Source: Prevotella sp. (GTDB lineage Bacteria > Bacteroidota > Bacteroidia > Bacteroidales > Bacteroidaceae). From it: 64,000 nt of DNA. Every line of letters starts with the position of its first letter. The stretch's first letter is position 1. Under the pieces are notes generated by a model. It saw nothing but the letters and a program-made list of their open reading frames with translations. It was not told the DNA's origin and made no database searches. Of the stretch, positions 60,959 through 64,000 are shown piece after piece. The stretch spans positions 18,702 through 82,701 of the forward strand of contig JAJWLX010000010.1 in assembly GCA_021636625.1 (NCBI GenBank), in the 5' to 3' direction. Position numbers and translations under genes: made by a program.

Positions 60959-61008
60959 CAATTGGTTTTCTGTAGGGGGCTTTTTGGCCCCCCTCATAAA
61001 ACCAATTG
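60959..61008. repeat. Two-tier hairpin between divergent polysaccharide promoters
   Basis: CAATTGGTTTT (60959-60969) and AAAACCAATTG (60998-61008) are perfect 11-base arms enclosing a second stem, GGGGGC (60975-60980) with GCCCCC (60987-60992). It lies upstream of both the leftward upxY promoter and the rightward promoter at 61090-61120. A 12-base T run precedes it. Confidence 0.75.
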
Positions 61009-61089
61009 GCGGCAGCAACCACCTATAGTTGGGGACATGCAATCTGGCATAAAACCTACATCCTTTTTTAAAAATATATGCGAATTTAT

Positions 61090-61120
61090 TTTGTTAGTCC
61101 AACTATTATTATTATCTTTG
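61090..61120 (+). promoter_or_regulatory. Promoter of the sugar phosphotransferase gene
   Basis: TTTG (61090-61093) and TATCTTTG (61113-61120), 19 bases apart; the ATG is 28 bases downstream. Confidence 0.75.
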
Positions 61121-61148
61121 CTGCCATATTCTATTAAACGCTAACAAT

Positions 61149-62579
61149 ATGGAAAAGAACAGCTATAATGGCAGCATACTGATAAGAAGACTGGTGATCC
61201 TTACCGATTTCATCATTCTGAACGGGCTGATTTTTGCCTTTATCTGCATAGATGCCCTTTATCTTCCCACGAACTTCAATCTTGCCACGAAGCTCACCTT
61301 TTTCATAGCCAACGTAGCCTTGTTTCTGGGTGAGTACAAGTATTACACCATCATCCATGTAAGAAGGGTAAGATTCACGCAGGTGCTGAAACGTACCTTC
61401 TATCTCACGCTATGCACCATCTTCTGGTTTCTGGTATTCGGCAAATTCTTCAAGCACAGCGAGCAGGTTTTCAGCTTCTACATCATCTTCTTCATCACGC
61501 TCTATCTGGCGCTGGTACTGTCGAGACTCCTGGAACTCAGGATTCTGAGGCATCACCGTGTAAGAGGAAGAAACTGCCGCAAGGTGGTATTCGTGGGCAG
61601 CGACCCTGCCGTACTGGAAATGTTCATCAAGATGACAGAGGTGCCGTCGGCGGGTTATATCGTGATGGGCTATTATGCCGATGAAGATATCGTAGGAGCT
61701 CCCGAAGGATTAAAGAAGCTGGGCAGGATCAAGGATCTGGACCGCCTTCTCTCTTCTACCATCAATGATACCATCAATGGTACTCCCAAGCCGATGGATG
61801 AACTTTTCTGCTGCCTATCGCGCAAGCAGTCGGACGAGATTGTGAAGATCATGCGGTTCTGCGACAAGAACGTGGTGCATTTCTACTTCCTGCCGCGCGT
61901 GTTCGGTGAATACAGGCTGCATCTGGATGCCCAGGAATTCATGGGACAGACGGTTTATACGAATCATATCGCTCCGCTCGACAATATTTCGAACCGCATG
62001 ATCAAGCGGACTTTTGATATTGCCGTGAGTGGCGCAATCTGTCTTCTGGGGCTGCCTTTCATCCCAATCATCGCCCTGATCATCAAGATCCAGAGTCCGG
62101 GTCCTATCTTCTTCCGCCAGGCAAGAACGGGTCTGAACGGTGATACCTTCATGTGCCTGAAGTTCCGTTCGATGCATGTGAACGGGAATGCAGACAGGGA
62201 GCAGGCGACGAAAGATGATCCGAGGAAGTTTGCATTCGGTGACTTCATGAGAAGAATGAACATAGATGAGTTTCCGCAGTTTTGGAATGTACTGAAGGGC
62301 GACATGAGCATCGTGGGACCTAGACCCCACATGCTGTTCCATACCGAGGTGTACGGCAACCTGATAGACAAGTATATGGTGAGACATTTCTCTAAGCCTG
62401 GCATTACGGGCTGGTCGCAGGTTACGGGTTATCGTGGTGAGACGAAGGAGCTTTGGCAAATGGAAGAGCGTATCCGGCGTGATATCTGGTATATAGAGAA
62501 CTGGTCGTTCTGGCTCGACATCCGTATTATCCTGCTGAATATAAGGTGTATGGTATGGAGGGATAAGAATGCATATTAG
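61149..62579 (+). CDS. Polyprenyl-phosphate hexose-1-phosphate transferase (WcaJ/WbaP family)
   Basis: A 476-residue protein with four N-terminal membrane helices (about 10-145), a central CoA-binding-like domain (VVFVGSDPAVLEMFIKM), a further membrane segment (about 295-315) and the C-terminal bac_transf domain: GPIFFRQARTG, MCLKFRSMHV, DEFPQFWNVLKGDMS and VGPRPHM, then KPGITGWSQV. It attaches the first sugar phosphate, likely glucose or galactose, to undecaprenyl phosphate. It is divergent from the polysaccharide head operon and has its own consensus promoter. Confidence 0.93.
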   Translation: MEKNSYNGSILIRRLVILTDFIILNGLIFAFICIDALYLPTNFNLATKLTFFIANVALFLGEYKYYTIIHVRRVRFTQVLKRTFYLTLCTIFWFLVFGKFFKHSEQVFSFYIIFFITLYLALVLSRLLELRILRHHRVRGRNCRKVVFVGSDPAVLEMFIKMTEVPSAGYIVMGYYADEDIVGAPEGLKKLGRIKDLDRLLSSTINDTINGTPKPMDELFCCLSRKQSDEIVKIMRFCDKNVVHFYFLPRVFGEYRLHLDAQEFMGQTVYTNHIAPLDNISNRMIKRTFDIAVSGAICLLGLPFIPIIALIIKIQSPGPIFFRQARTGLNGDTFMCLKFRSMHVNGNADREQATKDDPRKFAFGDFMRRMNIDEFPQFWNVLKGDMSIVGPRPHMLFHTEVYGNLIDKYMVRHFSKPGITGWSQVTGYRGETKELWQMEERIRRDIWYIENWSFWLDIRIILLNIRCMVWRDKNAY

Positions 62580-62617
62580 AGGGTTTATTTCCTACGCAAA
62601 AATCTATGGGACATCAA

Positions 62618-63931
62618 TTACTCCTCTAATGCCTTGATCTGCTTTTTGGGAGTTACTCCCAGATTCTTCAGGCTCTCTACCCTTCTCATTACATTGCCCG
62701 CTCCATCATAGAGCTGCTTGCGGGCTTTATCATAGGTGCCGGAGAGGCGGGAGAGGAGTTCACCTATGCTCGTGAAGGTGTCCTCAAAACCTACTACCTT
62801 GTCGTAAAGATCGGCTGCCGTCTTCACTATCTTCTCCACATTCTTGTTCTGACGGTCGTACTGCCAGAGATTATACGCTAACTGCAACGCCATCAGGAGA
62901 TTGCTCGGAGATATGATGATGATCTTCTTCTGATAGGCATAACGACTCAAATCCGGCTGCTGCTTCATTGCAGCGATATAACTGGTTTCGTTAGGGATGA
63001 ACATCAGGACGAAGCCAATGGCATCCTCTACCAACTTGGAATAATCTTTCTCCGCTAACTCATCGATGTGCTTGCGCACACTCTGGGCATGCGACTTCAT
63101 CAAACGATCTCGCTCCTCATCTGTCTCTGCCGCCAAGGCATCGGTATAGGCGGTGAGAGATACCTTGCTATCTATCACCACGCTCCTGCCTTCCGGGAAT
63201 CGCACAATGACATCGGGGCGATAATTCTTGCCGTTCTCATCCTTGGTGTTCTCCTGGATAAAGAACTCCTCGTCCTTTCGCAAACCGCTGTTCTCCAGGA
63301 TGGTTTCCAATACCATCTCGCCCCAGTCGCCCTGCATTTTGCTGTCTCCCTTCAATGCCTTGGTAAGGTTGGCGGCATCGGAACCTATCTTCGAGGTCTG
63401 CTCCTTCAGACTCGTTACAGCCTGCTGCTGTTCCTGCTGGAAGAGCTTCATCGTTGCCTCGAAGGTATTCTGGAGTTCCTTCTTGTTCACTTCGTTCTGG
63501 GTCTTGCTTTCTTCTACCGATTTCTTGAAATCGGCAAACTGCTCCTTGATAGGTTTCAGGAGTTCATCCATCTGGAGCCGGTTGTTTTCCTGGAGGGCTG
63601 ACTGCTTGGCAGCGAGCTGTTCGGCAGCAGCTTTCTGCTGTTCGATGGTCATGCGATGCATCTCCTGTTTCAGGTTTTCGAGTTTCTGCGCCCACTGCTG
63701 GTCGCTTTCAGCCCTGAGTTTGGCGGCATACTGCCGCTCGTTCTCCATCTGAGCTTTTAAGGATTGAACCTCGGAAGCATGATGCTGGTTGCTCTGTTCA
63801 ATGTTAGCCTGCAGCACCTGCGCCTTCGCAACAAGCTGCGTTTTCTCCTCTCCCGCCTTCTTGGCTTCCATCAGTTTGCCCACGAAGAAGCCGATGGCAA
63901 GACCTACTATAATTCCTATTATTATCTCCAT
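62618..63931 (-). CDS. rmuC: DNA recombination protein RmuC family
   Basis: A 437-residue protein. It has an N-terminal membrane helix (about 2-17, IIIGIIVGLAIGFFVG), a long coiled coil (about 20-200) and the RmuC domain (about 195-410) with LTKALKGDSKMQGDWGEM, NYRPDVIVRFPEGRSVVIDSK and AFVLMFIPNE-like stretches. RmuC limits DNA inversion at short repeats in E. coli; the domain has a nuclease-like fold. It is convergent with the sugar phosphotransferase gene and not part of the polysaccharide locus. The 69 bases upstream, to the window end, hold no promoter I can support. Confidence 0.92.
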   Translation of the reverse strand: MEIIIGIIVGLAIGFFVGKLMEAKKAGEEKTQLVAKAQVLQANIEQSNQHHASEVQSLKAQMENERQYAAKLRAESDQQWAQKLENLKQEMHRMTIEQQKAAAEQLAAKQSALQENNRLQMDELLKPIKEQFADFKKSVEESKTQNEVNKKELQNTFEATMKLFQQEQQQAVTSLKEQTSKIGSDAANLTKALKGDSKMQGDWGEMVLETILENSGLRKDEEFFIQENTKDENGKNYRPDVIVRFPEGRSVVIDSKVSLTAYTDALAAETDEERDRLMKSHAQSVRKHIDELAEKDYSKLVEDAIGFVLMFIPNETSYIAAMKQQPDLSRYAYQKKIIIISPSNLLMALQLAYNLWQYDRQNKNVEKIVKTAADLYDKVVGFEDTFTSIGELLSRLSGTYDKARKQLYDGAGNVMRRVESLKNLGVTPKKQIKALEE

Positions 63932-64000
63932 TTATCTTTTTTCTTATTAAAAATTATTTAAAAATCAGTTTCTCCGTTCTATCAGCCAGGAAAAGAGGGA

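Noticed and set aside
60959..61008. Invertible capsule promoter
   Set aside because: The inverted arms enclose only 28 bases with no promoter inside, and no recombinase gene lies in the window.
63957..64000. 3' end of a gene upstream of rmuC
   Set aside because: One minus-strand frame reads LADRTEKLIFK-stop, plausible as a C-terminus, but about 14 codons at the window edge are too few to support a feature.

Overview
The window looks like the chromosome of a gut Bacteroidales bacterium, most likely a Prevotella/Segatella of the S. copri type. This rests on gene content (PorQ, an UpxY-type NusG paralogue, a VirE/BT4734-type primase followed by a DUF4248 protein, an HU-type protein and a 32-residue smalltalk-like peptide, a thioester-less alpha-2-macroglobulin, GH84 and GH94 enzymes) and on repeated Bacteroidetes promoters of the form TAnnTTTG, sometimes with TTTG 19-20 bases upstream. 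Species assignment is inference; no rRNA is present.

Bases 1-25,200 are mostly housekeeping or conserved genes. On the minus strand: an energy-transduction set (exbB, a membrane protein, two exbD; the last is cut by the window edge) just behind a tRNA-Ser(GGA), a secreted GH84 hexosaminidase, tatD, a polyprenyl synthetase and tonB. Then porQ-cmk (+), a promoter-terminator unit without an ORF that looks like a small RNA (about 9,824-9,924), ispH with a DUF1573 protein and a giant alpha-2-macroglobulin (-), a cellobiose phosphorylase and a small lipoprotein (+), and the uxuB-uxuA hexuronate pair (-). Three stand-alone ATPases lie around uxuBA: a DUF234-type ATPase with a striking four-site operator, an AAA/PD-(D/E)XK protein, and an OLD/AAA_15-like ATPase followed by a 40-codon ORF.

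Bases 28,662-62,579 hold an exopolysaccharide/capsule locus. Its head, transcribed leftward, is upxY-wza-wzc-cpsB (60,724-56,063), with a divergent polyprenyl-phosphate sugar phosphotransferase at 61,149. Its body, also leftward, is wzx, an F420-hydrogenase-beta-like protein, a pyruvyl transferase, ugd, acyltransferases, wecB, an EpsG-like polymerase, a deacetylase, five glycosyltransferases or related proteins, a radical SAM/SPASM protein and a wecA-like initiator, closed by a strong terminator at 28,662. The body is visibly AT-rich and carries recombination scars: a truncated second deacetylase, a relic of a second ugd, and an acyltransferase broken at a poly-G tract.

Head and body are separated by an accessory island of about 8.6 kb (47,414-56,041): an internally deleted IS66 element, a putative AbiC-type abortive infection gene with a small partner, an overlapping pair of unrecognised genes, two frame-disrupted small genes, duplicated promoter segments, many ACAGAT-type repeats, and the primase-DUF4248-HU-smalltalk module on the plus strand. 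cpsB appears to lose its C-terminus at the border. rmuC closes the window. The island is the best place in the window to look for an undescribed (possibly defence-related) system.
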